Assembly (NCBI GenBank): GCA_023678885.1
Contig: CM042996.1
Span: 15,682,602 to 15,746,601 of the forward strand
Source: Pogostemon cablin
Lineage: Eukaryota > Streptophyta > Magnoliopsida > Lamiales > Lamiaceae
DNA length: 64,000 bases
Direction of reading: 5' to 3'
A program made the translations under genes and the position numbers. Positions 63,361 to 64,000 of the stretch are shown here, piece after piece; position 1 is the stretch's first letter, and every line of letters starts with the position of its first letter. The notes beneath the pieces were generated by a model. The model saw nothing but the letters and a program-made list of their open reading frames with translations. It searched no databases and was not told the origin of the DNA.

Positions 63361-64000
63361 TCATCTATAAATTTTATTACAAAGTGATAAGATTCACAAA
63401 CAAGACAGCAGAAGACACTTCTTAATTAGCATTGGACAACTTCGTTGTAGTTATAAATCGATCCAATTAGAAGGAGATGATCCACAACGCGTTTAAGAGA
63501 GAATTTAAAATAAACTTTTGATAATTGGCATCTTACAAATAATTGGGCAAAATTTTGGGCTTCACATCTCTTAAGAACCAATTAGAATTAAATTTATGGG
63601 TTTTAGTAGATTGAACTTAAAAGCATAAATTAATCTAATGTCCCCTTTAACATTTAGACTTCACGAACTGAGGATTTAATTTATAATTTTAGATTTAATA
63701 ATTAATTGATCCTACAAATTTATTTTGGGTCTTCAAATTAATTAAATTTATAAACTTAAAGTTATTTTGAACTCATATTCTTCTGAATATTATCTTGTTG
63801 CTAATATCCATCCACTTGTTTCAAGAATTTGAATTTCTTCACTCAAATATGCGTTCAACCATCGTTTTCTCCTTGCCAACCTTTTGCTTCTCAACTCACT
63901 TATGCTTCAATTTATTGCTTGCCTCACAATCTTGATGCAAATAGATCAAATTATGACTGAACTTAGCATAGAGCTAAGCTGCCTATGTACTTACTTAAAG
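63361..64000. other. AT-rich DNA, no gene seen
   Basis: No open frame or element that I recognise. It continues past the window edge. Confidence 0.5.

Overview
This is nuclear DNA from a flowering plant, most likely a eudicot. It is AT-rich, its genes have many short GT-AG introns, it encodes plastid and mitochondrial proteins in nuclear form, and its intergenic DNA is full of small plant transposons. I cannot name the species. There is no sign of a bacterial, phage or CRISPR-type system, and I did not find a clearly new biological system. The most unusual signals are a rearranged gene fragment, a gene with three single-base breaks, and several small repeat families.

Layout. 0.7-13.5 kb (+): the 3' four-fifths of a SHPRH-type SNF2/PHD/RING protein in 17 exons, with a MITE and a TRIM-like element in its largest intron. 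13.5-18.4 kb: AT-rich DNA with MITEs and a long TA microsatellite. 18.4 kb (+): a small gene, probably for a plastid protein. 19.7-22.1 kb (-): transcription elongation factor TFIIS. 22.7-26.9 kb: transposon-rich DNA, including a MULE-like fold-back element. 27.0-30.6 kb (-): a P-class PPR protein. 31.5-32.5 kb: an LTR-like element carrying a 59-bp tandem repeat. 33.0-35.0 kb (-): plastid Fe superoxide dismutase (FSD2-like), nine exons. 35.7-36.8 kb: a scrambled partial copy of the SHPRH gene. 37.2-38.7 kb (-): a cytochrome bc1 subunit (QCR10-like). 39.7-42.7 kb (-): a rhodanese-domain protein (STR7/TrhO-like) with three single-base frame breaks. 42.7-55.5 kb: repeats, a broken RNF113A-like zinc-finger pseudogene at 45.8 kb, and a 2.6-kb solo LTR at 51.7-54.3 kb. 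55.6-57.4 kb (-): proteasome assembly chaperone 3-like gene, seven exons. 58.1-63.4 kb (-): a degenerate Ty1/copia element with both LTRs.

How the genes relate. They are ordinary housekeeping genes and do not form a pathway. SHPRH, QCR10 and STR7 match what I remember as neighbours in Arabidopsis (At2g40770, At2g40765, At2g40760), so this looks like an old conserved block. Here the block is interrupted by the TFIIS-PPR-FSD2 segment, and the SHPRH fragment lies right beside QCR10.

Exon boundaries were read by eye from splice sites, reading-frame continuity and recalled protein families. Where exon lengths sum to an exact reading frame I say so. No database search was run, and individual coordinates may be off by a base or two.
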